This document shows positions 53,799 to 62,129 of a stretch of DNA of 62,129 nt, piece by piece (positions within the stretch are counted from its first letter, which is position 1; every line of letters begins with the position of its first letter). The notes under the pieces were generated by a model, which saw only the letters and a program-made list of their open reading frames with translations, had not been told where the DNA came from and made no database searches. This DNA comes from Deltaproteobacteria bacterium (GTDB taxonomy: Bacteria; Desulfobacterota; Binatia; UBA9968): NCBI GenBank assembly GCA_009692615.1, contig SHYW01000014.1, positions 1-62,129 on the forward strand. Direction: 5' to 3'. Both the position numbers and the translations under genes were made by a program.

Positions 53799-55166
53799 CT
53801 AGGCGTCAGCATCCGGCACCGGCAAACTGAGGATCACCGCTTGCAAACTTTTTCCCGCCAACGATTTCGTCATCGCGTCGTCGACATCACGGAGCAGCGT
53901 GTTGATTTCGGTTTCCGCGTCGCTGCGGTCGGCGGCGATTTTTAGCTTCTTGCCGGAATGGCGCACGCAGTCGAGAATCTCTTTGATAAAAATGGTTTCA
54001 GGATCGCGGCCGAGCACGTAAGTTTCGCCGTCGACGATCGGCAAAACCAGCCGGGTGTCGGCGAACATTTCCAAAAATTCTTTGACCAAGCCCGCCGGGA
54101 TTTGCATATCCGCCGCCAGATCTGTGACGCTCTTGGGATCGATGCCGTAATAAAAATTGCGCCCGATGAGCAGCATGGTATGAAGCGCGAGTTTTTCTCT
54201 ACCCGCCGGGCTTTGCGCCAACAGCAGCCGATCGCCTTGAAAAAAATGAATATGCTGGTGCGCATAGGCGACCTGGGCGCCGAGCAAGACGATCACCCAA
54301 CCGATCTGGACCCAGAGAAGAAACAGCAAGAGAATTGCGAAGCTCGAATAGATCGCATAATACTGCGTCGATGTCGCGACAAACCGAGCGAAGCCCCAGC
54401 CGACGGTCTGCCAGAGCAGCGCGGCGACCAAGCCGCCGACCAACGCCGAGCGAATTTTCACCTGGGTGTTGGGAATGAAGATATAGACGAAGCTGAAGGC
54501 GCCCCACAGCGTCAGATAGGGCACCAACCGCAAGAGCGCGAGAACCACCTTGCCGAAGGTTTGCAATTCCACCAGCGAACTGACGAAAGCGTTGTGTTGC
54601 AGCGTCGCCGTGATCGTCACGGCGGCGAAGACTAGCACCGGACCGACCAAGATCGCACTCAGGTAATCGCTGAACTGGCGCGCCAGCTTGCGCCGCGACT
54701 TGACCCGCCAGATGTGATTGAACGCCTCTTCGATGGTGCTCATCAGCGACAGCACGGTGATAAACAGCGCGATCAAGCCGACACTGCCCAAGGCGCTGGC
54801 GCTCATCTTGTCGACGAAGCCGATCAAGTTGGCGGTGATCTCACGGCCTTTGTCGCCCAGCGGTTCGAGCGCTTCGGCGAGGGCCGGCTCCATGCGATTG
54901 TGCACGCCGAAACCCTTGAGCAGGGAAAACACCACCGCTAACAACGGCGCCAGCGACAGCAGGGTTTTGAACGCCAGCGCCATCGCTTGCAGTTTGACCA
55001 GATGCTGAAAAAAATCCCGCGCCACCATGACGCCGATCTTGAGCGACGACTGGAGCAGCCGTTTCGACCCGCTAAGCTCGTCAAGTTCTTGGTCGAGAAC
55101 TTGGTCGACGACCTGGGTGCGCATCTGCTGGATCGATCGACGTTTCGTTGGCGCGGCTGGACTCAT
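53799..55166 (-). CDS. YihY/BrkB-family membrane protein
   Basis: 455 residues from ATG 55166. Six membrane spans in about 55-300: LVKLQAMALAFKTLLSLAPLLAVVFSLLKG in part, SVGLIALFITVLSLMSTIEEAFNHIWRV in part, TLWGAFSFVYIFIPNTQVKI, and FAILLLFLLWVQIGWVIVLLGAQVAYA in part; these are the Virul_fac_BrkB marks. A C-terminal part of ~130 residues resembles a winged helix and is common in the longer members. Formerly called RNase BN, the family has no agreed function. The frame is open 22 codons further up, but that has no family match. Confidence 0.88.
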   Translation of the reverse strand: MSPAAPTKRRSIQQMRTQVVDQVLDQELDELSGSKRLLQSSLKIGVMVARDFFQHLVKLQAMALAFKTLLSLAPLLAVVFSLLKGFGVHNRMEPALAEALEPLGDKGREITANLIGFVDKMSASALGSVGLIALFITVLSLMSTIEEAFNHIWRVKSRRKLARQFSDYLSAILVGPVLVFAAVTITATLQHNAFVSSLVELQTFGKVVLALLRLVPYLTLWGAFSFVYIFIPNTQVKIRSALVGGLVAALLWQTVGWGFARFVATSTQYYAIYSSFAILLLFLLWVQIGWVIVLLGAQVAYAHQHIHFFQGDRLLLAQSPAGREKLALHTMLLIGRNFYYGIDPKSVTDLAADMQIPAGLVKEFLEMFADTRLVLPIVDGETYVLGRDPETIFIKEILDCVRHSGKKLKIAADRSDAETEINTLLRDVDDAMTKSLAGKSLQAVILSLPVPDADA

Positions 55167-55319
55167 GGTTTGGTAGTTGAAAGAAAAGGAATTGTTAGAT
55201 CGGAGCTTAGCAGCTTTGCTGGGCGCCGACAAAGACCTTTTGCCGACTCCGTGAAATTGACAAACCCCGCGCGCCGTCGCTATGGTGCAAAAGCAAAACG
55301 ATTCACCAACGACAAACCC

Positions 55320-56651
55320 GTGCCGTCACAAACCTTACCCAGTAGCGCATCGTCATCAGCCCTCGCAAAGCCCGCGCTCAACGTCGGCACGTTAGTAGCG
55401 CTGACGTTTTTCTGCGTCGCCGGCGGCGCCTACGGATTGGAAGACGCCGTCGGCGCTGGCGGGCCGTTGTTGGTGCTGCTTGGAATTTTGCTTTTGCCTT
55501 GGCTCTGGAGTCTCCCCACCGCGCTGATGACCGCCGAACTATCGGCCGCGTTGCCGGAAGATGGCGGTTATGTAATTTGGGTCGAGAAAGCCTTCGGCAG
55601 ATTCTGGGGCTTCCAAGAAGGTTGGCTGAGCTGGCTCTGTAGTTTCGCCGACAACGCGCTCTATCCGGTCATGTTCGTCGACTATCTCGCCTATTTGCGC
55701 GGCGACATGGCGCCCCTCGAACGCTGGCTCATCGGCGCGGCGCTGATCGTTGTCGTCACCTGGTTGAATATTCGCGGCACGCGCTTGGTCGGTGTGAGTT
55801 CGCTGCTCTTCACCTTGCTCGTGCTCGCGCCCTTCGCCGCCATGGTCGTCCTCGGCGCGCCGCAAGTCGATCCGACCCAGTGGTTGAAGCATAGTGTGAA
55901 GACCAACTGGCCGTTGCTGCTCAGCACCTTGCTTTGGAATACTTCCGGCTGGGACAACGCCGGCTGCTGCGCCGGCGACGTGGCCAATCCCCAACGCGTT
56001 TACCCGCGCGCGATGATCGTTACGGTCGTGTTAGTCACGGCCGCCTACTTGTTGCCGGTAGCGGTCGCCATCGGCGTCGATCCCAACACGCATTCATGGA
56101 AAGAAGGCGACTTCCCAAGGGTTGCTGCCGCCATCGGCGGCCCATGGCTCGGCACAGCGCTGACCTTGACGGGGCTGGTGAGCGCCGCCGGTATGTTGAA
56201 CGCGCTGCTCTGCACCTCGGCGCGGGTGCCCTTCGCCATGGCCGAGCGTGCCATGCTGCCGCGCGCCCTCGCTGTCCGCCATCCGCAGTTCGCCACACCG
56301 TGGAAAGCGATCTTGATCAATAGCATCGGTGTCGCGTTACTGATTCCGTTTTCTTTTCAAGAATTGATCGAAGTCGACATGTTTCTTTACGCCGCGGCGC
56401 TGATCATCGAATTCACCGCCCTCATCTGGCTGCGCATCAAGCAGCCGCAAATGGCCCGCCCGTATCGCATCCCATGCGGCATCGCCGGCGTGGTCGCCCT
56501 AAGCCTAGCGCCAATCTTGCTCTGCCTGATCAGCATCGGCTTCGCCAACGACGCCACGCGCTACGTGAGTCTAGGCGGCATCGCGGCCGGACTACTGGTC
56601 TACTACTGGCAAACGCGCGGCGTCGCCGCACCCGCTGTTCAAAAGATTTAA
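55320..56651 (+). CDS. APC-family amino-acid permease
   Basis: 443 residues from GTG 55320 with about twelve membrane spans. VGTLVALTFFCVAGGAYGLEDAVGAGGPLLVLLG (in part) is the span-1 substrate-site region with the unwound GG stretch; SLPTALMTAELSAALPEDGGYVIWVEKAFG (in part) and GFQEGWLSWL are plant/bacterial polyamine-transporter-like marks; NTSGWDNAGCCAGDVANPQRVYPRAM lies in span 6-7. It imports an amino acid or polyamine; which one is unknown. The frame is open upstream to 54987, but that part lies over the start of the divergent YihY gene. Confidence 0.88.
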   Translation: MPSQTLPSSASSSALAKPALNVGTLVALTFFCVAGGAYGLEDAVGAGGPLLVLLGILLLPWLWSLPTALMTAELSAALPEDGGYVIWVEKAFGRFWGFQEGWLSWLCSFADNALYPVMFVDYLAYLRGDMAPLERWLIGAALIVVVTWLNIRGTRLVGVSSLLFTLLVLAPFAAMVVLGAPQVDPTQWLKHSVKTNWPLLLSTLLWNTSGWDNAGCCAGDVANPQRVYPRAMIVTVVLVTAAYLLPVAVAIGVDPNTHSWKEGDFPRVAAAIGGPWLGTALTLTGLVSAAGMLNALLCTSARVPFAMAERAMLPRALAVRHPQFATPWKAILINSIGVALLIPFSFQELIEVDMFLYAAALIIEFTALIWLRIKQPQMARPYRIPCGIAGVVALSLAPILLCLISIGFANDATRYVSLGGIAAGLLVYYWQTRGVAAPAVQKI

Positions 56652-56667
56652 TTTCTTGCGACGGAAT

Positions 56668-57300
56668 CTAGCGGCGATCTTCCGCCAGCGGCGCCGTCAA
56701 TCGGCAGCGCGGTGAAATGTCTTCGGCCGCGCCATAGTGCAAGTGCAGCAGCCCTTGGTCGCCGTCTGCGGGAGTCAAGACAAACAGATCGGAAAAAACA
56801 TTTTCGCAAATCGTCGGCAAACGCGGTCCGCCGAGCGCCGCGATAATGTTGGTCACCGTAATATGGCCGATCACTAACACGTTTTCATCGCGGTGGCGGC
56901 GCACGGCGTCAGCCACGGCTTGGAAATGTTCCAGCGGCCGCTTGTCATCGATGGCCACGACTTCGGGAGTAATGCGCAGAATCGCCGCCAACGGCGTCGC
57001 GGTATCGCGGGTGCGCCGCCACTGCGTCGTGATAATCGCGGTGATACAGGCGTCGCGCAGGGTTACTGCTAACGCCTGAGCGCGCGCTTCGCCTTCACGC
57101 GTCAGCCCCGGATCGGCGCCGTCGCTGAAGCGCTCCGTATGGCGAACTACAAACACTTGGCGCGCCGAAGCGAGTTTTTCGTTGCGCGCAGCGTCCGGAC
57201 GGGCGGCGCAGCCGATCATGCCAACGGCGACGCAATGAAAAAAAAATAGCCAGATGATTTTTGTCGCAGCCACGTTGACAACCTCCAACCTCACGCCCAT
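56668..57300 (-). CDS. histidine-phosphatase-superfamily lipoprotein
   Basis: 210 residues. A signal sequence with lipobox (VGMIGC, Cys31) suggests a membrane-anchored periplasmic protein. The phosphatase core has R53-H54-T55 with the phospho-accepting histidine, PGLTREGEARAQALA, a WRRTRDTATPLAA block with the second arginine and VIGHITVTNII with H146. SixA-like size. Substrate unknown. Its start overlaps the stop of the zinc-ribbon gene by about ten bases, so the two are co-transcribed. Confidence 0.88.
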   Translation of the reverse strand: MGVRLEVVNVAATKIIWLFFFHCVAVGMIGCAARPDAARNEKLASARQVFVVRHTERFSDGADPGLTREGEARAQALAVTLRDACITAIITTQWRRTRDTATPLAAILRITPEVVAIDDKRPLEHFQAVADAVRRHRDENVLVIGHITVTNIIAALGGPRLPTICENVFSDLFVLTPADGDQGLLHLHYGAAEDISPRCRLTAPLAEDRR

Positions 57301-57679
57301 TCCGTGCTCTTACCGCAGTTCGGACAAGCGCGCCATTCGACGTTGAGCGCGTAGCCGCACTTCGAACAAAGATGGCGCGACATGAGCCGCGCCGGCGGTG
57401 AGGATTTTTGCGGCGCTTCGGCCCAGTAGACGCCGGTGAACAGACTAGTCTTGCAGCCGCTCGCTACCGTCGCGCCCGAGTGGTCGATATAGGTAACCTC
57501 GTAATGGCGCTCGTTCTGCTCAAAAACCAGCCGCGGCCAAAGGGGTTCCAGGTAATCGAGACCACGCGCCCAAGCTGGGTTTCCACTTCGTCCTTGATGC
57601 GCTGTTTGTCGAGCAAATGCATGACCACGCGATAAGCGATGGCGGCCAAAAATAAATAGAACAGCAGGGACAGCTTCAT
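57291..57679 (-). pseudogene. membrane-anchored zinc-ribbon protein with an apparent frameshift
   Basis: The 5' frame from ATG 57679 reads MKLSLLFYLFLAAIAYRVVM, a membrane anchor, then RVVSITWNPFGRGWF. The 3' half, EQNERHYEVTYIDHSGATVA to a C4 ribbon (LCSKCGYALN and RACPNCGKS) ending at 57291, continues in another frame. Both halves fit one protein if one T is added to (or two removed from) the five-T run at 57522-57526. It may be a real disruption, slippage at the T-run or a sequence error. Function unknown. Confidence 0.7.
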
Positions 57680-57724
57680 TCCAATATTGTCTTACGTCGG
57701 CAACGGGCGGGCAAGCCGCGCCCA

Positions 57725-58723
57725 TCACTGCTTGTAGATGCGGTTGATGAAGCCTTCCTTCTCCAACTCCAACACCAAACTGTCGTCGATCAAGTCGTCG
57801 ACTTTCAGTTGGCTGCCGGGCTTGCGTGACACCGCGTCTTTCACCTGCACGTCCATGCCTTCGCGGTTGACCAGCGGCACCTGCTCGAAAAGTTTAGCGC
57901 TGCTCTGATAAGCGTCTTCAAGAAACGCTTCGTTGTTATGGCGCGTGAATTTCGCCATGATTTTTTTGCTCTCGTCCTTGCGCGTCTTATAGAAATGCAC
58001 GCCGTCGATGAGCGCCATCATCAGCCGCTTGATGGCGTCGCGGTTCTGCCGCAGATAACTCTTCGACAACGTCGGGCACACATAAGGAAACGGAAAGCCC
58101 TTGGGAAAATCCGCCATGCTGATCAACACCCGATGGGGCATGCCTTGGGCGAGATGAATCGTTCCCGGCGGCGCCGGAAAAGCGATGATTCGCCCGGTGC
58201 GAAACGCTGCGGCTCGTTCGGTCGATCCTCCGACTTGCAGGATCGCAACGTCTTTATCCGGTTCTAATTTCAATTCTTTCAAGAACGCCCGCGCCGCGAC
58301 GTCCGAGGAGCTGCCGACCCGGCTGATGCCGATCGCCTTGCCCTTGAGCTGCTGCGCCGAACGGATCGATTCGTGGACGACCAAATCGTAGGGCAGCGTG
58401 TTGATGAAACAACCGACGGCAACGACATTGGCGCCGCCCACCGCGGCGTTGGCCGTCGCCCCGCCGGAAATATTTCCCACGGTCACCGAGCCGGCCACCA
58501 CCGCGGCGATGGTCGTAGTCGACGAAGGAATGAAGATCAGATCGGCATCAAGACCATATTTCTTGTACAACGACTTTTCCTTGGCGATGTACCAATTGGC
58601 ATTGGGCGAATCCACCGAACTGAAGGCCAGAGATATCTGCTGCGCGACCGCGCCGTCGCTGAGAAAAAACATCGCCAGCCATCCATACCTGAGCAACCTC
58701 CAGAGCTGAATCCTGCGCAACAT
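57725..58723 (-). CDS. NMT1/TauA-type ABC transporter substrate-binding protein
   Basis: 332 residues. A signal peptide ends near AVA-Q (about 27). ISLAFSSVDSPNANWYIAKEKSLYKKYGLDADLIFIPSS (in part) is the standard NMT1/SsuA start; SVTVGNISGGATANAAVGGANVVAVG and LKGKAIGISRVGSSSDVAARAFLKEL follow (in part). These proteins bind sulfonates, nitrate, pyrimidine precursors or other small organics. The permease and ATPase genes are absent nearby, so this is an orphan binding protein. ATG at 58723 gives a sensible signal peptide. Confidence 0.88.
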   Translation of the reverse strand: MLRRIQLWRLLRYGWLAMFFLSDGAVAQQISLAFSSVDSPNANWYIAKEKSLYKKYGLDADLIFIPSSTTTIAAVVAGSVTVGNISGGATANAAVGGANVVAVGCFINTLPYDLVVHESIRSAQQLKGKAIGISRVGSSSDVAARAFLKELKLEPDKDVAILQVGGSTERAAAFRTGRIIAFPAPPGTIHLAQGMPHRVLISMADFPKGFPFPYVCPTLSKSYLRQNRDAIKRLMMALIDGVHFYKTRKDESKKIMAKFTRHNNEAFLEDAYQSSAKLFEQVPLVNREGMDVQVKDAVSRKPGSQLKVDDLIDDSLVLELEKEGFINRIYKQ

Positions 58724-58840
58724 GAAAACCTCCGTAAGCTTGTCGTGAGAGCGTTAACTGTCGATGACTCCTGCCTCGCTTTTACTTGAATCCGTTAGCC
58801 GACCGCAACCATCGAGGGCGAAGGATTCCACGCCGCCGCA

Positions 58841-59497
58841 CTACTGACCGATACGAGTCTGCGACAGCGGCCCGGACGGCGCGACACACTCCTTGCGCGT
58901 CCCGGCTTCGTAGCTCATCTTACCGCTCGCCAGCGTGAAGACAAAATTTCCGCCGAGCGCTTCGGCGACGACCACGCTGCGTTGTTCCTTCGGTTCGACA
59001 AAGTGGCTCGGCTGACAGCGCCAGTGGCGCGACGACACCGAGCTCGGGATGCGTTCCAACATCTGACCGGGATAAAGTTCGCCAAGTTCGAAGCTGCGGA
59101 TGGGCTTACCGGCGGGTCCGTAAATCGCCGCGACTTTGCCGTAGCCGAGATTGTGCCAATTGTCCAAGGTGATGAAGTAGCCCTGGTCGGACAGCAGCGC
59201 GTCCACCGGCGCCACAGGATTTTGCAGCGCGATCTCATGGAGCAACTTATACGAGCGGTCGGCTTGCTGCGCGTAATAGAGCGCGCTAGCGAACTTGCCC
59301 TTGCGGCTACCAGCGAAACCGACCGTGTCGCCGATACTGTCGCCAGGAACGAAGCGGATAAAATACTTTCCCGAAGCGCTGAAGAATTGAAACGGCCGCG
59401 CCGCCGGCCAATCATCGGCTTGAACCGCCCGACAAAACAGCACGCCGAACGAAAAAACCAACCACCGCAGCAGTAAATGAGTTCTCGGTTTCATCAT
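58841..59497 (-). CDS. secreted protein, unknown function
   Basis: 218 residues. A signal peptide (about 1-27, HLLLRWLVFSFGVLFCRAVQA) is cleaved before DDWPAARPFQFFSASGKYF. The mature part is beta-rich with repeats like ALLSDQGYFITLDNWHNLGYGKVAAIYGPAGKP (in part) and IRSFELGELYP, resembling secreted proteins that carry bladed or WD-like strands, but I do not recognise a family. It overlaps the membrane glycosyltransferase gene by 4 bp (ATGA), so the two are translationally coupled and probably work together at the envelope. Confidence 0.7.
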   Translation of the reverse strand: MMKPRTHLLLRWLVFSFGVLFCRAVQADDWPAARPFQFFSASGKYFIRFVPGDSIGDTVGFAGSRKGKFASALYYAQQADRSYKLLHEIALQNPVAPVDALLSDQGYFITLDNWHNLGYGKVAAIYGPAGKPIRSFELGELYPGQMLERIPSSVSSRHWRCQPSHFVEPKEQRSVVVAEALGGNFVFTLASGKMSYEAGTRKECVAPSGPLSQTRIGQ

Positions 59498-60690
59498 GAC
59501 CGTCCTGGCATCGGATTAGCGCCCGTAGCTCGCAACGCCGCCGCCTCACGATCATAAACCAGATACGCGATTAGCATCGCCGGCGCCAGCCAAAAATACC
59601 ACAGCTCGTCGGCGAGAAACATTCTCAGCACAGCGTGAGCGAGATTGATGCCGAGATAAAGCAATGCTGCGCCGGAGCGATACCACGGCAAACGCCGGCG
59701 CGCCAGCCAACTAGCGCCTTGAATCAGCGCCGGCAATAAAATTACCTGATCGTAAGTCCAGACGAAAAAGTTAGTCGTCACCGAGACTAAAAGAATCATC
59801 GGCAAGCGCTCCGACCAGCGCCAGCTTCGTTTATGCCGCCGCCAGTAAAAGAGCAGCCAGACGATCCCGACGAGCGCAGGTAAAAGCTGTAACTCACGAC
59901 CGCCAAACTCGAAAAAAAAATTAACCGCATTGCCGAGCGTCGGCGCCGGCCAGTCAAAAGGCTGGGTGATACCTTCGAGGCGCTGCAGCGCAAAATATTC
60001 CGAGTAGATCTGCGCGTTGAACAGCAGCGGAATCGCGGCGGCGCCAATCCCCGCCGCCACGGCGCCAAGCACGACGCGCCATTGTTTGCGTTGCCAGAGC
60101 CAGAGCACGAGCACAATCCAAAACAAAAAGACCAAATGCGGCTTGATCGAAAGAATCGCCAGGGCGGCGCCGAAAGCGAACCAGTTCTCCTCGCGTTCGA
60201 AATAAAGCAATGCCGTCAGGCCGAGCAAGATGAACGGCGTAATCTGCCCAAGGATCAGCGCAAAGACAATCGGCACGAAGGTCAACGCCAGCAGCCAAGG
60301 ACGCCACGGCTGAACCGAAGTTTGTGGATTGTAAACGCGCCAGAGAATTTGCCCGGCAACGAGAATGCAAAGCATCTGGGCCAAGAGCCAGGCAAACTGA
60401 CCGCTGCTAAAATCCAAAAAGCCGAAAGGAAATATGAACGACAATGTCCAGGGCGGATTCCACATCATGAGTGGCTCCGCACTAGCCCAGCCCGCCGCCT
60501 TTTCGACCGCGAGCAATTCCGCCGGCGAATAGGGATTGCCGCCGGCTAAAAATAATCGGCTGGCGCCCCAATACTCGACAAAATCCCTGACGCCGGTAAC
60601 TGCCGGTGCGGATGCGGCGAATGCATTCAGCGCCTGGAGCAACGCCAGCGCCAAAACCACGAACGTTATTGAAGCCGAGCGGAATGTCAC
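59494..60690 (-). CDS. GT87/DUF2029-like membrane glycosyltransferase
   Basis: 398 residues with about ten membrane spans. DFVEYWGASRLFLAGGNPYSPAELLA is the DUF2029/GT87 signature loop near residue 35-60 with the catalytic aspartate region, and MMWNPPWTLSFIFPFGFL follows. Such GT-C fold enzymes use polyprenyl-phosphate sugars (mannose or arabinose-type) on the periplasmic side. Substrate not known. It forms a two-gene unit with the secreted protein gene after it (ATGA overlap). Confidence 0.82.
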   Translation of the reverse strand: MTFRSASITFVVLALALLQALNAFAASAPAVTGVRDFVEYWGASRLFLAGGNPYSPAELLAVEKAAGWASAEPLMMWNPPWTLSFIFPFGFLDFSSGQFAWLLAQMLCILVAGQILWRVYNPQTSVQPWRPWLLALTFVPIVFALILGQITPFILLGLTALLYFEREENWFAFGAALAILSIKPHLVFLFWIVLVLWLWQRKQWRVVLGAVAAGIGAAAIPLLFNAQIYSEYFALQRLEGITQPFDWPAPTLGNAVNFFFEFGGRELQLLPALVGIVWLLFYWRRHKRSWRWSERLPMILLVSVTTNFFVWTYDQVILLPALIQGASWLARRRLPWYRSGAALLYLGINLAHAVLRMFLADELWYFWLAPAMLIAYLVYDREAAALRATGANPMPGRS

Positions 60691-60762
60691 GAATGATCGC
60701 TTGCCACGCTACCGGTTGATATTGAATTTAGATTGCCATCGATGCCGCGGCTCTAGTGAATC

Positions 60763-61503
60763 TTAATGCATGAGCCGGCCGCCGTTCACATGCATCGTCT
60801 GCCCGGTGACATGCTTGGCGCCGTCGCTGGCGAGATAAGCCACCGCTTCAGCGACATCTTCGACGGCGCCGGGATGGCCGAGTGGGATGCGTTCGTTCGA
60901 TTTTTCCCATTCGGCGTCGCTGTAGTGGCTGCGCACTTTGGCGGTTGCGATGCGCCCCGGAGCGACCGCATTGACGCGAATTCCGTGCGGCGCCAGTTCA
61001 AGCGCCAAAGTTCTGGTCAAACCCAAAATACCGGCTTTCGCCGCGGCGTAGGCGGAGCGATTCTCGCCACCGCTATAGGCGATGTCGGAGGAAATGTTGA
61101 CGATGGCACCGGCTCTTTGCTGCTTCATCAACACCGTCACGGCGCGGCAGCAGAGAAACGTCGCGGTCAAATTAGCGTCGATGATCGTCCGCCAATGGTC
61201 GAGGGGGAAATCTTCGAACTTGTGACGAAAGAAACTACCGCCGGCGACGTTGACCAAAAGATCGATGCGTCCGTGCTTGGCGACGACCGCATCGAAACTA
61301 GTTTTGACCGCGGCTTCGTCGGATAGATTGGCGCAATGGAAATCCAGCGCGATATCGCGTTTCGCGAAATCATTGACAACATGCTTGCCCGCCTCTTGGT
61401 TCATGTCCAAGACGACAATCCGGTAGTCGTCCTTGGCGAGCCGCTCAACGACGGCTTGGCCGATGTTTCCCGCGCCTCCGGTGACGACAGCGATTTTGTT
61501 CAT
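60763..61503 (-). CDS. SDR-family oxidoreductase
   Basis: 246 residues. The nucleotide loop is TGGAGNIG at 8-15, VNVAGG in place of NNAG at about 85-90, the active serines S138-S139, Y152 and K156 (YAAAK), and the C-terminal [16 protein letters not shown] as in FabG-like enzymes. It is an NAD(P)-dependent reductase or dehydrogenase of classical type; substrate unknown. Start 61503 is chosen because AGAGGAG lies just before it and the Rossmann strand then begins at residue 3. Confidence 0.93.
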   Translation of the reverse strand: MNKIAVVTGGAGNIGQAVVERLAKDDYRIVVLDMNQEAGKHVVNDFAKRDIALDFHCANLSDEAAVKTSFDAVVAKHGRIDLLVNVAGGSFFRHKFEDFPLDHWRTIIDANLTATFLCCRAVTVLMKQQRAGAIVNISSDIAYSGGENRSAYAAAKAGILGLTRTLALELAPHGIRVNAVAPGRIATAKVRSHYSDAEWEKSNERIPLGHPGAVEDVAEAVAYLASDGAKHVTGQTMHVNGGRLMH

Positions 61504-61575
61504 GATCAACTCCTCTGCGCCCATTTTAGTTTCACTATCGCACGTTCGAATTTAGCGTCAATCGTAAAGTCGATC

Positions 61576-61603
61576 GTAGGGGCGAAAGATTTTTCGTCCC
61601 TAC
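61576..61603. repeat. GTAGGGGCG-type hairpin
   Basis: GTAGGGGCGAAA (61576-61587) and TTTCGTCCCTAC (61592-61603) pair over 12 bp with one G-U, around a four-base loop. Together with the GTAGGGGCGGG palindrome at 7851-7873 it suggests one dispersed repeat family. It lies in the divergent gap between the SDR and the Acs-like gene; nothing else is seen there. Confidence 0.55.
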
Positions 61604-61698
61604 CTCAATCATTCCGGCTCTTGCCAACCCCGAGAGGCTCACATAGAATTCGGCCAATTTCGCGCCCGGCGAAAAATTTTTCTTGGAGGGAACGCACC

Positions 61699-62129
61699 AT
61701 GGCAGATAAGGCGATTGAAGTTTTGCTCAACGAGAAGAGAAGCTTTCCGCCGCCCAAGGAATTCAAAAAATCAGCCAACCTGAAAAGCGCCGCGGTGTTC
61801 AACCAGGCACGAAAAAATCCTCAGGCGTTTTGGGCCAAAGCGGCCAAGGATCTGCATTGGTTCAAACCCTGGAAGAAAGTTCACGAATGGAAATCCCCCT
61901 GGGCCAAATGGTTCATCGGCGGCAAGTTGAACGCTTCGTACAATTGCCTCGACCGCCATGTTCTCTCCGGGCGCAAAAATAAAGCGGCGATCATCTGGGA
62001 AGGCGAACCCGGCGACGAGCGCGTGCTCACCTACCGCGATGTTTGGCGCGAGGTCAACAAGTTCGCCAACGTGCTCAAAAAACTCGGCGTCAAAAAAGGC
62101 GACCGGGTTTGTTTGTACATGGGCATGGT
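61699..62129 (+). CDS. acetyl-CoA synthetase-like AMP-binding enzyme, N-terminal part
   Basis: 143 codons are visible before the window ends. ATG 61699 follows GGAGGG at 61685-61690 with good spacing. The start [20 protein letters not shown] and [19 protein letters not shown] is the ACAS_N domain of Acs enzymes, then [20 protein letters not shown] and [20 protein letters not shown] enter the AMP-binding domain; both are typical of Acs or propionyl-CoA synthetase. The catalytic half is outside, so the acid cannot be named. It probably activates acetate to acetyl-CoA. Confidence 0.88.
   Translation, partial: MADKAIEVLLNEKRSFPPPKEFKKSANLKSAAVFNQARKNPQAFWAKAAKDLHWFKPWKKVHEWKSPWAKWFIGGKLNASYNCLDRHVLSGRKNKAAIIWEGEPGDERVLTYRDVWREVNKFANVLKKLGVKKGDRVCLYMGM

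Noticed and set aside
54987-55319. Upstream extension of the APC permease frame
   Set aside because: Runs over the start region of the divergent YihY gene and is not hydrophobic or family-like.

Overview
The window is chromosomal DNA from a moderately GC-rich Gram-negative bacterium. The cell-division/peptidoglycan cluster is complete, and there are RhoGAM-independent housekeeping RNAs (tmRNA and a class A RNase P RNA), AsmA, lipoproteins with clear lipoboxes, and several periplasmic solute-binding proteins. Gene neighbourhoods (deoxynucleoside kinase-panB-panC, smpB next to ssrA, a zinc-ribbon coiled-coil protein next to rnpB, a STAS gene inside the division cluster) resemble deltaproteobacterial or related uncultured lineages. 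That placement is inference, not a measured result.

Left edge (1-2613): accessory DNA. An IS21-family element runs off the left edge and has cut the 5' part from a periplasmic binding-protein gene. A P4-type tyrosine integrase then lies next to the 3' end of the tmRNA gene, a classic island attachment site. 2614-15632: tmRNA, smpB, a DUF502 membrane protein, panC, panB and a deoxynucleoside kinase on the minus strand; nagZ on plus; gshA-mtnA on minus; then acpS, fumC, a LivJ-like binding protein, ddl and a pentapeptide-repeat protein.

15754-33364: the division/cell-wall (dcw) cluster, all on minus, in transcription order mraZ, STAS, rsmH, ftsL, ftsI, murE, murF, mraY, murD, ftsW, murG, murC, murB, ftsQ, ftsA, ftsZ. 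It is driven by a near-consensus promoter with MraZ-type TGGGA boxes just downstream. ddl lies outside the cluster, on the opposite strand beyond ftsZ. 33712-39646: rnpB, a zinc-ribbon protein, an M48 lipoprotein protease, an FAD-linked oxidase, mgtE and a small secreted protein.

39795-47829 is the most unusual part. The 3' end of a DMT-family transporter gene occurs three times, in phase and without gaps. Two different toxin-antitoxin pairs are sandwiched between the copies. Further on, the 3' 218 bp of a rhomboid protease gene is also duplicated, and a Fic-protein gene sits between the copies. A short remnant of the same rhomboid 3' end lies beside the third DMT copy, which links the two loci. 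I read this as repeated insertion of toxin-type cargo behind gene 3' ends, each cassette carrying a diverged copy of the target gene's end. A GntR-ABC transporter operon lies between the two loci.

47932-62129: a livHMGF branched-chain amino-acid transporter operon, an AsmA protein, a YihY/BrkB membrane protein, an APC permease, a histidine-phosphatase lipoprotein, a probably frameshifted zinc-ribbon gene, an NMT1-type binding protein, a secreted protein of unknown function, a GT87-like membrane glycosyltransferase, an SDR oxidoreductase and the start of an acetyl-CoA synthetase-like gene. Several dispersed intergenic repeat families occur through the window. No CRISPR array, rRNA or tRNA gene was seen.
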